A stretch of 44,863 nucleotides of DNA from JACVRW01 sp034664105 (GTDB lineage: Bacteria > Actinomycetota > Thermoleophilia > Solirubrobacterales > Thermoleophilaceae), in contig JAXDIH010000020.1 of NCBI GenBank assembly GCA_034664105.1, positions 1-44,863 of the forward strand, written 5' to 3'. Every line of letters begins with the position of its first letter. Within the stretch, counting starts at the first letter, position 1. The notes under the pieces are model-generated. The model was not told the origin of the DNA and ran no database searches. It was given only the letters and a program-made list of their open reading frames with translations. The position numbers and the translations under genes are program-made. Shown one piece after another: positions 15,525 through 23,164 of the stretch.

Positions 15525-18500
15525 ATGTACGAGGATCCGGCCACAACGGGCGCCCCCACCGCGGAGGTCGTCGAGGAGCTGCTGCGCCAGCTCGTCGATG
15601 CCCGGTTCGTGCTCACGGACAGGGACGGCTCGGTCACGCGCTGGAGCCGCCCCGCCGAGGAGCTGTTCGGGTGGCCCGCGGCGCGCATGCTCGGACGGCC
15701 GCTGGTGGAGACGCTGCACCTCGACACCGAGCTGCCCAAGAGCGGCGGGCAGATCGAGGCGACCGCCCGGCGCAAGGACGGCCACGAGCTGGAGATGGCG
15801 CTGACGCTCGTGCCCGTGAGCATGAGCCAGAGCCTGGAGTTCAACGGCTTCCTGGAGGCACTCGAGATCGTCGCGCCGCGCGGCAACGCGCTGTCGCAGC
15901 TCCAGCAGAGCCACCAGGCGGTCGTGGAATGGATCCATGCGGCCGTCGCGGGGCAGGCGGCCATCGAGGAGGACGTGCTGAGCGCCGGCACGATCGTCGC
16001 CTTCCGGGTGGTCGGCGCCCCGCCCCCACCGCTGCCCAGTGATGCCCCTGTGGAGCCCGTGCCGGCCGTGCCAGAGCTCGTCTTGGACGCCGCCGAGGGT
16101 GGCCACTCCGACCACATCGAGCGGGCCCTGGAGCAGACCGCGGCCGAGCTGGCCGAGGCACGAGCCGAGGCCGAGGTCGCGCGCGCCGAGGCCGCCGAGG
16201 CTGGAGCGCGCCTGGCCCAGCTCGAGCAGGCCGGCTCCGGACTGCAGTCTGGGTTGGCCGAGGGCCGGCGGGCACTCGAGGAGCTGCGCGCGCAGGTCGG
16301 GGGGCTGCGCGCCAAGCTGGAGGAGAGCCGCACGAGCGGCGCGCGGCAGACCCGCGACGAGGGCGAGCGGCTGCACGTTGAGCTGGAGGCGGTGCGCACG
16401 GCCGTGGACGGCATCCGTCGCGACGTGGCCGGCGCGCCCGAGGCCCAGGCCCGACTGCGCGAGCAGCTCGACCAGACCCGCGCCCAGGTCGTGGCTCTGG
16501 AGGCGGCTCTGTCGGACCAGCGCGAGCTGCCCGATTGGGTCGACGAGGTTCAGGCCCGGATGGGCACGCTCGAGGCGACGCTGTCCGACACCCACGCCTC
16601 GAAGTCGGTGGAGGAGGCCGCCGGCGCGGTGCGCGCCGAGCTGGCCGACGCGCGAGCGCGCATAGAGCGGATCGAGGCGGAGCGCAGCGAGGAGCGCGAC
16701 CGCCTGGAGCGCGAGCTGGCCGGTGCGCGCGAGCGGTTGGAGCAGGAGCTGGCCGGCGCGCGCGAGCAGCTGTCGAGCACCAGGGAGCGGCTGGAGGCCG
16801 AGCTGGCGGCCACGCGCGAGCGGCTCGCGGCGATCGAGCAGGATCGCTCCGCCGAGCGGGAGCGCCTGGAGGGCGCGCTGGCCGGCCCGGGCATCGAGGA
16901 GCGTGCGGCCGAGGCCGCTGGAGCGCACGTCGCCGAGCAGCGCGCCCGGGTGGAGGCGCAGTTCGCCGAGCAGCGCGGTGTGCTCGAAGCCGAGCTCGTG
17001 GACACGCGCGCGCGGCTGGAGCAGCTCGAGGGGTCCCTGGCCACCGACCGCGAGGTGCTCGAGGTGCAGCTGGGCTTTGCCCGCGAGCGGCTGGAGGAGC
17101 TGGCCGGCGAGCGCGCCCGCGGCACCGACGCCGTGGTGGACCAGCTCGCCGAGACGCGGGCGCGGCTGCAGGAGATCCAGCGCGCCGGCGAGGAGGAGCG
17201 CCGCGGCCTCGCCGAGCAGCAGGCGGCCACGCAGGCGCAGCTGGAGGCCCTGGCAGCGGAACGAGGACGCAGCGAGGCCGAGACGCGACTGGAGGCACAG
17301 CTCGACCAGCTGGGCGAGCGCGTAGAGGAGCTGAGCGAGAACGCGCTCGAGGGCAACCGGCTGCGCCGCCAGCTGGACGAGACGCGATCGCTGGTGGAGG
17401 GCCTCGGGGCTCGCATCGAGCAGGTGCAGCTGGAGGCGGTGGGCGACGAGGAGGCACGCCGGCTGCTGAGCGACCTGCGCGAGGAGCTGACGGAGCTGCG
17501 CGCCGGGGCCGCGGCTGGCGCTTCCAGCTCGGAGGAGCTGGTGGCGGTGGCGCAGGAGGTGCGCGAGGCCGCCGCAGCCGTGCGCGAGACGCAGTCCACC
17601 GTCGAGCGGCTGGCCCAGGGCGCCGAGGATGCGGTGGAGCTGGCGCGCGGTCACTCGACGGAGGTCGCGGAGGCGGCGGACGCGGTGGCAGACCGGCTCG
17701 CCCGCGCCGAGCAGGCCATCGGGGCGGTGGAGGCGGAGGCGCGGCGTGCGCGGCAGCTGGAGAGCGAGGCCGCCGGCGCGCAGGAGGTGGCGCGCGAGAC
17801 GCTCGCGAAGATCGACTCACGCGCGGCCGAGGTGACGGAGGCGCTGGCGGCGATCGAGTCGGGGACGGCCGAGTCGAACGAGGCGCTGGCCGCGATCGAG
17901 TCGGGGACGGCCGCGGCGAACGAGGTGCTGGCCGCGATCGAGTCCGGCACAGCGCGGGCGCGCGAGGCCACGGCCGCCGCGGAGGCCGAGGCGGCGCGGG
18001 CGACCCGCGAGGCCGGCGAGGCGCGCGCCGCGGCGGGGGCGGCCGCCGAGCGGGTGGAGCGGAGCACCGGCGAGATTCAGGGCCAGTTGGAGCGGGCGGA
18101 GCAGGCCGCTGCGTCGAGCCGCGCCGGGGCGGAGCGGGCCGAGCAGGCCGCGAAGGTCGTCGGGGAGCGCGCGAGGCAGATCGACGAGGCCGCGCAGGGC
18201 GCGGAGCAGCGTACGGAGCGCGCCGAGGCCGCCGCGGAGGCGGTCGAGCACCGGGTCACGCGGGCGGAGGCCGCGGCGGAGCGGGCCGAATCCACCGCCG
18301 GGGGCGTGGAGCGGCGCGCCCAGGGCGTGGCGGACGCCGTCGAGCAGCGCGCGGCGCGCGCCGAAGCGGCGGCCGAGGCGATCGAGGAGCAGGCAGCCCG
18401 CGTCGCGGGCGACGTCGAGCAGCAGGTGGCCCGCGTCGAGGGCGTGGCCGGTGGCGTGGAGCAGCAGGTGGCGCGCGCCGAGGCGGCGGCGGCGAGCGCC

Positions 18501-19304
18501 GGCGAGCGGGCGACGCGCGCGCACGACGCGTCGGGCGCCGCCGACGGCCACGCGGGCCGGGCTCGCGACGCCTCCTTCGAGGCCGAGCGCCACGCCGGTC
18601 GCTCGGAGGAAGCCGCCGCGAGCGCCGAGCGCCACACCGGTCGCTCCGAGGAGGCCGCCGCGAGCGCCGAGCGCCACGCCGGCCGGGCCGGCGAGCACGC
18701 TCGCACCGTGGACACCGCCGCCCAGCGGGTCACTGCCGCGGTCGAGGCCGCGGAGCGGCGCGCGCAGCAGGCCGAACAGGCGGCCGCCGCCGCCGCGGAG
18801 GCCGCGACCCGGGCCCGCCAGTCCGCCGCGGAGGCGGGCGTGGACGCCGCGACCGCCCGGCGAGCGCTGGAGCAGGGCGACCGGCACGAGCTGCTCGAGC
18901 CGCTGCAGGCCGGTGGCAACGGCGTGCACCGGCCGCTGTTCCCCCGCCCGGGCGACACCGCCCCCTCGCGCGATCCGCGCCCCGGCTTCGACGACGCCCC
19001 CATCCCGATGGCCACGATCGGCCTCGACGGCCATTTCCGCGAGCTCAACCAGGCCTTCACCGACCTCGTCGGCTACCCGGAGGGCGAGTTCGAGGCCGCC
19101 ACGTGGCCGCCGGTCATGGACCGCGCCAACCTGCCCAAGCACCGCGAGCAGCTCGAGCAGCTGCTCGCCGGAGCGATCGAGTCGGCCGAAGTCAACACCG
19201 GCTACGTGCACGCCCAGGGCCTGCTGGTGCCGGTGGCCGGCCGGATCAAGCTCGTCAAGCAGAACGACGAGCCGGATCACTTCCTGCTGGAAGTACGGAA
19301 CTAG
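15525..19304 (+). CDS. Giant PAS - coiled-coil - PAS protein (uncharacterised)
   Basis: 1259 residues in one uninterrupted frame. N-terminal PAS-like domain about 15-120 (LVDARFVLTDRDGSVTRWSRPAEELFGW, ARRKDGHELEM). A Pro-rich linker follows near 165-185. About 195-1115 is Ala/Glu/Arg-rich, low in Lys and apparently Cys-free, with heptad patterning and 14-residue repeats. The C-terminal PAS domain about 1155-1259 contains APIPMATIGLDGHFRELNQA, FTDLVGYPEGEFEA and FLLEVRN. No transmembrane helix, HAMP, kinase, GGDEF or methyl-accepting hairpin motif was recognised. The start has AAGAGG five bases upstream. A long cytoplasmic scaffold or sensor rod is inferred. Its TAG interlocks with the opposite-strand stop of the epimerase gene. 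Confidence 0.85.
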   Translation: MYEDPATTGAPTAEVVEELLRQLVDARFVLTDRDGSVTRWSRPAEELFGWPAARMLGRPLVETLHLDTELPKSGGQIEATARRKDGHELEMALTLVPVSMSQSLEFNGFLEALEIVAPRGNALSQLQQSHQAVVEWIHAAVAGQAAIEEDVLSAGTIVAFRVVGAPPPPLPSDAPVEPVPAVPELVLDAAEGGHSDHIERALEQTAAELAEARAEAEVARAEAAEAGARLAQLEQAGSGLQSGLAEGRRALEELRAQVGGLRAKLEESRTSGARQTRDEGERLHVELEAVRTAVDGIRRDVAGAPEAQARLREQLDQTRAQVVALEAALSDQRELPDWVDEVQARMGTLEATLSDTHASKSVEEAAGAVRAELADARARIERIEAERSEERDRLERELAGARERLEQELAGAREQLSSTRERLEAELAATRERLAAIEQDRSAERERLEGALAGPGIEERAAEAAGAHVAEQRARVEAQFAEQRGVLEAELVDTRARLEQLEGSLATDREVLEVQLGFARERLEELAGERARGTDAVVDQLAETRARLQEIQRAGEEERRGLAEQQAATQAQLEALAAERGRSEAETRLEAQLDQLGERVEELSENALEGNRLRRQLDETRSLVEGLGARIEQVQLEAVGDEEARRLLSDLREELTELRAGAAAGASSSEELVAVAQEVREAAAAVRETQSTVERLAQGAEDAVELARGHSTEVAEAADAVADRLARAEQAIGAVEAEARRARQLESEAAGAQEVARETLAKIDSRAAEVTEALAAIESGTAESNEALAAIESGTAAANEVLAAIESGTARAREATAAAEAEAARATREAGEARAAAGAAAERVERSTGEIQGQLERAEQAAASSRAGAERAEQAAKVVGERARQIDEAAQGAEQRTERAEAAAEAVEHRVTRAEAAAERAESTAGGVERRAQGVADAVEQRAARAEAAAEAIEEQAARVAGDVEQQVARVEGVAGGVEQQVARAEAAAASAGERATRAHDASGAADGHAGRARDASFEAERHAGRSEEAAASAERHTGRSEEAAASAERHAGRAGEHARTVDTAAQRVTAAVEAAERRAQQAEQAAAAAAEAATRARQSAAEAGVDAATARRALEQGDRHELLEPLQAGGNGVHRPLFPRPGDTAPSRDPRPGFDDAPIPMATIGLDGHFRELNQAFTDLVGYPEGEFEAATWPPVMDRANLPKHREQLEQLLAGAIESAEVNTGYVHAQGLLVPVAGRIKLVKQNDEPDHFLLEVRN
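17796..17963 (+). repeat. Four tandem 42-bp units coding 14-residue repeats (coiled-coil region A)
   Basis: Units at 17796, 17838, 17880 and 17922 encode ETLAKIDSRAAEVT, EALAAIESGTAESN, EALAAIESGTAAAN and EVLAAIESGTARAR. Units 2-4 are also nearly identical as DNA, which indicates recent duplication in frame, each unit equal to two heptads. Confidence 0.85.
18543..18710 (+). repeat. Four tandem 42-bp units coding 14-residue repeats (coiled-coil region B)
   Basis: Units at 18543, 18585, 18627 and 18669 encode DGHAGRARDASFEA, ERHAGRSEEAAASA, ERHTGRSEEAAASA and ERHAGRAGEHARTV. They sit inside a longer run (about residues 900-1115) in which degenerate 14-residue units of the form E(Q/H/R)xxxRAEAAAxxx recur, with occasional 4- or 11-residue shifts. 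Confidence 0.85.
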
Positions 19305-20266
19305 CTCGTCGAGCGCACGCGCACGCTGAACTCGGCGCGGAAGCTGCCGCCGGGCGGCACGCTGCCGAGGCCCTCCCCGCTCACCAGCGCGTTGACCGGC
19401 GCGGTCATCGGCTCGAAGCAGACGTAGGGCTCCTCCTCGGGGGCGGACGGCGCGTAGACCTGCGCGTAGTTGTAGCCCTGCCCGAACTCGAGCTCGATCC
19501 GCCTGCCACCGCCCTCCAGGGCGAAGATGGCCGGCCTGTCCAGCTCCACGAAGTGGTCGTCGAAGGTCCGCTCGCCCAGCGGCCCGGGCTCGATCTCGAC
19601 CGGCTCGGTGGCGCCGGTCGGCAGCCGGCGCTCGTCCAGCACGGCTCGCCGGCGCACCGGCAGCTCCACCCGCCACTCCGAGCGCGGCAGCCCCGGCAGG
19701 CACAGGTACGGATGCCACCCGAACGAGACCGGCACGGCCACCTCCCCGGTCGGAAGCAGGATCGTCGCGACCGTGAGCGTGTCTCCGGTGAGCTCGGCCT
19801 GCACGTGCAGCTCGTGAGGGAACGGGAAGGCGGCCAGCAGCTCCTCGTGTGCCCCGAAATCGAGCCGCGTGGCGATCGCGGCGCTCCCGTTGCCGGGCGT
19901 GCGGCCGACGAGCTCCCAGTGCGGGTACCCCGCCAGGATCCCGTGGATGGGCAGGCCGTTGGGGTCGAGGTGGACCGGCGAACGCGACGGGTCCAGCTCC
20001 ACGCGGCGCCCGCCCACCGAATAGGTGAGGCCGGCCAGGCGGTTCGCCCACGGGTGCAGCAGCGGGATGCCGAAGCTGGAGCCGCGCTCCAGGTAGGCCT
20101 CGAGGCCCCCGCGCTGTCCGAGCAGCTCCTCACCGCGATGGGTGAGCGAGTGTCCCACCATGCCCGCGGCAGGGACGAACGCGACCCTTAAGTCGCATCC
20201 GTGCGAGACGAGAGCTATTCCCTCGAGGCCGTCGACGCGCTCGTCGCGGACCTCGTGTTCAGCCAT
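19301..20266 (-). CDS. Aldose 1-epimerase (galactose mutarotase) family protein
   Basis: 321-residue beta-sandwich mutarotase-like enzyme that interconverts alpha and beta anomers of sugars or acts on hexose-6-phosphate. Visible family landmarks are IPLLHPWANRLAG with the substrate-binding Asn-Arg, GLPIHGILAG with a conserved His, VSFGWHPYL with the catalytic His, and the C-terminal YVCFEPMTAPVNAL with the likely catalytic Glu. I start at ATG 20266 (MAEHEVRDERVDG), with AGGAG and AAGG upstream. Its stop codon shares CTAG with the stop of the PAS-coiled-coil gene on the other strand. Substrate not determinable. Confidence 0.88.
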   Translation of the reverse strand: MAEHEVRDERVDGLEGIALVSHGCDLRVAFVPAAGMVGHSLTHRGEELLGQRGGLEAYLERGSSFGIPLLHPWANRLAGLTYSVGGRRVELDPSRSPVHLDPNGLPIHGILAGYPHWELVGRTPGNGSAAIATRLDFGAHEELLAAFPFPHELHVQAELTGDTLTVATILLPTGEVAVPVSFGWHPYLCLPGLPRSEWRVELPVRRRAVLDERRLPTGATEPVEIEPGPLGERTFDDHFVELDRPAIFALEGGGRRIELEFGQGYNYAQVYAPSAPEEEPYVCFEPMTAPVNALVSGEGLGSVPPGGSFRAEFSVRVRSTS

Positions 20267-20317
20267 CCTTGCCTTGACTCCTCTGGCCAGGGACGAGTCC
20301 GTGCCACACCCTACCGC

Positions 20318-20323
20318 TAGGCT
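20318..20323 (+). promoter_or_regulatory. Candidate -10 element for the amidohydrolase gene
   Basis: TAGGCT lies nine bases upstream of the ATG at 20333, fitting the leaderless pattern seen at several other starts in this window. Confidence 0.35.
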
Positions 20324-20332
20324 GGCCGGCCG

Positions 20333-21469
20333 ATGGTGTCGGATGCCGGCCTCCTGCCCTGGTACGAGCGCATGCGCGCTGAGGTACCGGGCGCGGAGGT
20401 CTTCGACGCGCACACCCACATCGGGTCGAACGACCCCGACGGCTACCGCTGCACCCGGGCCGAGCTGATCGCCGCCCTCGAGCGCGTGGACGCCGCCGCG
20501 TTCGTGTTCCCGATGCACGAGCCGAATGGCTACCCGGCCGCGAACGACATGGTCGCCGCCGAAGGGGCGGCCAGCGACGGGCGGCTACTCCCGTTCTGCC
20601 GGCTGGACCCGCACCACTCCCCGCTGGAGGAGGCCCGCCGCTGCCTCGCCAACGGCGCGCGCGGGATCAAGCTGCATCCCCGGGCCGAGGGCTTCAACCT
20701 CGACCATCCGGCCCTCAGGGGCGTGTTCGCGCTGGCGGACGAGGAGCGCCTGCCGATCATGTGCCACGCCGGCCGCGGCATCCCCGCGCTCGGGCGTCAC
20801 GCGGTGGAGGTCTGCTCGCGCTATCCGAACCTGCGCCTGATCCTCGCCCACGCGGGGATCTCGGACCTGTCGTGGATCTGGCGCGAGGCGCCCGCTCACC
20901 CGAATCTCTTCTTCGACACCGCGTGGTGGTCGCCCAGCGACGTCCAGGCCCTGTTCGCCCTGGTGCCGCCGGGCCAGATCCTGATGGCCAGCGACGCGCC
21001 CTACGGCACGCCGTCCTTCGGGGCGACGATGGCGATCCGCCACGGACTGCAGGTCGGCATGAGCCACGACGCCGTGCGCGCCGTGGTGGGCGCTCAGGCC
21101 CGCAGGCTGGCGGAGCGCGACGACCCGCTGGACCTGGGGCCCGCCCCCGGCATCGGATCGCTCTCGCGCGACCCCCTGCTCGAGCGCGTCTACTCGTTCC
21201 TCCTGAGCGCGATCGGCCAGATGTTCGCTGGGGTGGAGCCCAAGGAGACGCTGGCGCTGGCGGCCCTCGCCTGCGACGTCGGCGACCACGACCCCCACGC
21301 CGGGGTTCACCGGGCGATCATGACGCTGCTGGATGCGCGGGCCAGCTACGACCCGTCCGGCGACGGCCGGCCGTCCCGCTTCGCCCCCGGGCTGCACCTG
21401 ATCGTCGTGGCCGCCGCGCTGGCGCGCACGCCGGACGTGCCCCTGCCGAAGGAGGCGTTTGTTTTTTAG
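20333..21469 (+). CDS. Amidohydrolase-family metal-dependent hydrolase
   Basis: 378-residue TIM-barrel amidohydrolase (amidohydrolase_2/TatD-like group). Metal-ligand motifs are in the expected order: VFDAHTHIG near residue 25, GIKLHPRAEG, PIMCHAGRG, LRLILAHAGISD and LMASDAPYGTPS. After the barrel a helical C-terminal part of about 120 residues (from about 255) is longer than in minimal family members. The reaction could be hydrolysis or decarboxylation; no substrate is evident. ATG at 20333 has no Shine-Dalgarno but a TAGGCT -10-like element. The last codons are unusually T-rich and coincide with a terminator-like hairpin. Confidence 0.85.
   Translation: MVSDAGLLPWYERMRAEVPGAEVFDAHTHIGSNDPDGYRCTRAELIAALERVDAAAFVFPMHEPNGYPAANDMVAAEGAASDGRLLPFCRLDPHHSPLEEARRCLANGARGIKLHPRAEGFNLDHPALRGVFALADEERLPIMCHAGRGIPALGRHAVEVCSRYPNLRLILAHAGISDLSWIWREAPAHPNLFFDTAWWSPSDVQALFALVPPGQILMASDAPYGTPSFGATMAIRHGLQVGMSHDAVRAVVGAQARRLAERDDPLDLGPAPGIGSLSRDPLLERVYSFLLSAIGQMFAGVEPKETLALAALACDVGDHDPHAGVHRAIMTLLDARASYDPSGDGRPSRFAPGLHLIVVAAALARTPDVPLPKEAFVF
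21439..21467 (+). terminator. Intrinsic terminator overlapping the end of the amidohydrolase gene
   Basis: GCCCCT (21439-21444), a 5-nt loop, then AGGAGGC (21450-21456) make a stem with one bulged A. It is followed directly by GTTTGTTTTTT (21457-21467), the only clear U-tract terminator seen in this GC-rich window. It lies inside the last codons, before the TAG at 21467-21469. Confidence 0.5.
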
Positions 21470-21559
21470 CCGAAGGGCTCGGGTAGCGACTCGGGCAGGG
21501 TCGCCCGGAGCTAGGCGGCGGACCGCTCGGGACGCCGGCGAGCGACGGTCGACCCGTAT

Positions 21560-22345
21560 TTAAGCCGCCGCCGCGCGCACCGCGGACAGGCGGTCGAGCG
21601 AGCGCCGCAACAGTCGCGACACGTGCATCTGCGACACGCCCACGCAGGTGGCGATCTCCGCCTGCGTCATGTCCCGCTCGAAGCGCAGCCTGAGGATCAG
21701 GCGCTCGCGAGCCGGCAGCGCGTCGAGCGTGCCGCGCAGGGTCTCCCCGAGCTCTACCAGCTCGTAGCCGTGCTCCTCCGCGCCGAGCGCATCGGCGTGG
21801 GTCCACGCCTCGTCCTCGCCGCCGGCGCGCGGCGCGTCGAGAGAGGCGGTCTCGTAGGCGGTGGCCGCCTCCATCGCCTCCAGCACGTCCTCCACAGGCA
21901 CCCCGAGCGCCTCGGCGACATCGCGCGGCCGGGGCGAGCGCCCCAGCTTCGCCGGCAGCGTCCCGAGCTGCTCGCTGACCTTGAGCGCCAGCTCCTGGGT
22001 GGCGCGCGGCACGCGCAGGGCCCAGCCCTTGTCGCGGAAGTGGCGCTTCAGCTCGCCCAGCATCGTGGGCACCGCGTAGCGGGCGAAGCCGTTCCCGCGC
22101 TCGGTGTCGTAGCGATCCACGGCCTTGAGCAGGCCGATGCACGCCACCTGCACGAGATCTTCCAGCGACTCGCCGGAGTGCCGGTAGCGCGACGCCAGCT
22201 GGCGCGCCAGTGGCAGGAAGCGCAGCACCAGTTGCTCGCGCGCCTCTAGGTCACCTTCGCCGTGGTAGCGCTGCAGGAGCCGTTCGTCCTCGTGCAGCCG
22301 TACGTCAGGCGCAGCGGGTTCGGCAGCCGCAACGGCAACAGCCAC
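21560..22345 (-). CDS. SigB/SigF-type (group 3) RNA polymerase sigma factor
   Basis: 261-residue sigma factor of the SigB/SigF/WhiG class. Region 2 includes LEDLVQVACIGLLKAVDRYD and FARYAVPTMLGELKRHFRDKGW. Region 3 contains VPRATQELALKVSEQL. Region 4 carries the helix-turn-helix MTQAEIATCVGVSQMHVSRLLRRS. It starts with GTG at 22345; AGGGGG lies about ten bases upstream. A SigB/F-type promoter is present about 50-70 bp upstream, suggesting autoregulation. It follows a STAS-domain protein on the same strand, as in partner-switching operons, but no anti-sigma kinase gene is visible in the window. Confidence 0.93.
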   Translation of the reverse strand: MAVAVAAAEPAAPDVRLHEDERLLQRYHGEGDLEAREQLVLRFLPLARQLASRYRHSGESLEDLVQVACIGLLKAVDRYDTERGNGFARYAVPTMLGELKRHFRDKGWALRVPRATQELALKVSEQLGTLPAKLGRSPRPRDVAEALGVPVEDVLEAMEAATAYETASLDAPRAGGEDEAWTHADALGAEEHGYELVELGETLRGTLDALPARERLILRLRFERDMTQAEIATCVGVSQMHVSRLLRRSLDRLSAVRAAAA

Positions 22346-22392
22346 TCGTGCAACACCCCCTAGGAGATTTCCCTACCGACCACGTCCGATTA

Positions 22393-22417
22393 TCACCCTT
22401 TTGACTGTCGCTCAAAC
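22393..22417 (-). promoter_or_regulatory. SigB/SigF-type promoter upstream of the sigma gene
   Basis: On the minus strand GTTTGA (22417-22412) and GGGTGA (22398-22393) are separated by 13 nt. This matches the general-stress sigma consensus GTTT(A)A-N12-14-GGGTAT at most positions. It lies 48 bp before the sigma factor GTG, in the gap after the STAS gene, so the sigma factor probably drives its own gene. An overlapping sigma-A-like TTGAGC/GATAAT pair has only a 15-nt spacer and fits less well. Confidence 0.55.
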
Positions 22418-22445
22418 GCGACGGGTGGCGCGAAGCGGAGGCTGG

Positions 22446-22778
22446 TCAGCCGATCGAGCCGGCGTCGTCGACCATCTCGAGCCGGTCGTCCAGCCGGGTG
22501 ATGGCAAAGACGCGCTGCACGGCGTCGGGGCCGCGCACGACGACCATCCGGCGACCTTCCGCGCGCGCCCGCTCGTCGGCGGTGACGATGCAGCGCAGCC
22601 CGGTGGAGTCGAGGAAGGTCAGCTTGGAGAGGTCGACCACCACCGTGGCCGGCGAGGCCGCCTCGACGCGCTTCAGCTCCTCCTGCACCTTCGCAACCGT
22701 GGACAGGTCCAATTCCCCCACGAGCGCGACGTGCACGGAGCCGTTGCGGTCCTCCGTGCTGACGTCGAGGATCTCCAC
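22446..22778 (-). CDS. STAS-domain anti-sigma factor antagonist
   Basis: 110-residue single STAS domain of the SpoIIAA/RsbV type: VHVALVGELDLSTVAKVQEEL, then TVVVDLSKLTFLDSTGLRCIV with the phosphorylatable Ser in the D-S-T-G-L motif, and a C-terminal VFAITRLDDRLEMVDD. In partner switching the unphosphorylated form binds the anti-sigma kinase and releases sigma. I choose the GTG at 22778 (VEILDVSTED), since upstream codons fall in the permease gene. It lies directly upstream of the SigB/F-type gene on the same strand. The matching RsbW/SpoIIAB kinase is not seen nearby. Confidence 0.88.
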   Translation of the reverse strand: MEILDVSTEDRNGSVHVALVGELDLSTVAKVQEELKRVEAASPATVVVDLSKLTFLDSTGLRCIVTADERARAEGRRMVVVRGPDAVQRVFAITRLDDRLEMVDDAGSIG

Positions 22779-22789
22779 CGGCCTGGAAC

Positions 22790-23164
22790 CTAGCGGAGTA
22801 GCGCCTTCTTGGCGAGTTGCCAAGCGAAAAGCAGCTGCACCGCGGCAAACGACAGCTCCAGCGCGCGCTCGGGGACCGCGTTGGAGAGACCCACGCCGAG
22901 CAGCACTCCGAGCGGCGACAGCGCCCCGATCATCAGGCCGTCGCGCAGCCGCACGTTGCCGTAGCCGTGCTGGCGCCACGCGCCGACCACCGACACGAAC
23001 ACGATGGCCACCAGCGAGGTCGACTCCGCGGCGAGCTGCGACTGGTCCGCGAAGATCACGAGCGCCGGCACGAACAGGATGCCGCCCCCGACACCGAGCA
23101 GCCCGCCGGCCACACCGGCGCCGAAGCCGAACGCGAGCAGGGCTGTCCAGTCGAGGGCGTCCAT
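22790..23164 (-). CDS. TauE/SafE-type permease, C-terminal half encoded separately
   Basis: 124-residue membrane protein with about four helices and one copy of the DUF81 motif (GAGVAGGLLGVGGGILFVPALVIF). It corresponds to one repeat half of the usual roughly 250-residue sulfite/sulfonate exporter-like permease. ATG at 23164 overlaps the TGA of the preceding half-gene (ATGA), so the two halves should be made together and probably assemble as a heterodimer. Its stop lies 11 bp before the STAS gene, so the permease and the stress-regulon regulator may be cotranscribed. Transported anion unknown. Confidence 0.82.
   Translation of the reverse strand: MDALDWTALLAFGFGAGVAGGLLGVGGGILFVPALVIFADQSQLAAESTSLVAIVFVSVVGAWRQHGYGNVRLRDGLMIGALSPLGVLLGVGLSNAVPERALELSFAAVQLLFAWQLAKKALLR

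Noticed and set aside
15444..17654. Long antisense open frame (736 codons) opposite the PAS-coiled-coil gene, and similar ones at 17817-20051 (minus) and 16535-20191 (plus)
   Set aside because: They are composition-driven shadows: low-complexity Leu/Arg/Gly strings with no domain, no start signal, and running through neighbouring genes.
17796..18710. Regular 42-bp repeats as a possible CRISPR-like array
   Set aside because: Units are contiguous with no spacers, stay in frame and encode a heptad-patterned protein; no cas genes nearby.
21456..21467. T-run at the end of the amidohydrolase gene as a phase-variable tract
   Set aside because: Only six consecutive T and adjacent to the stop, so slippage would change almost nothing; a terminator explains it better.
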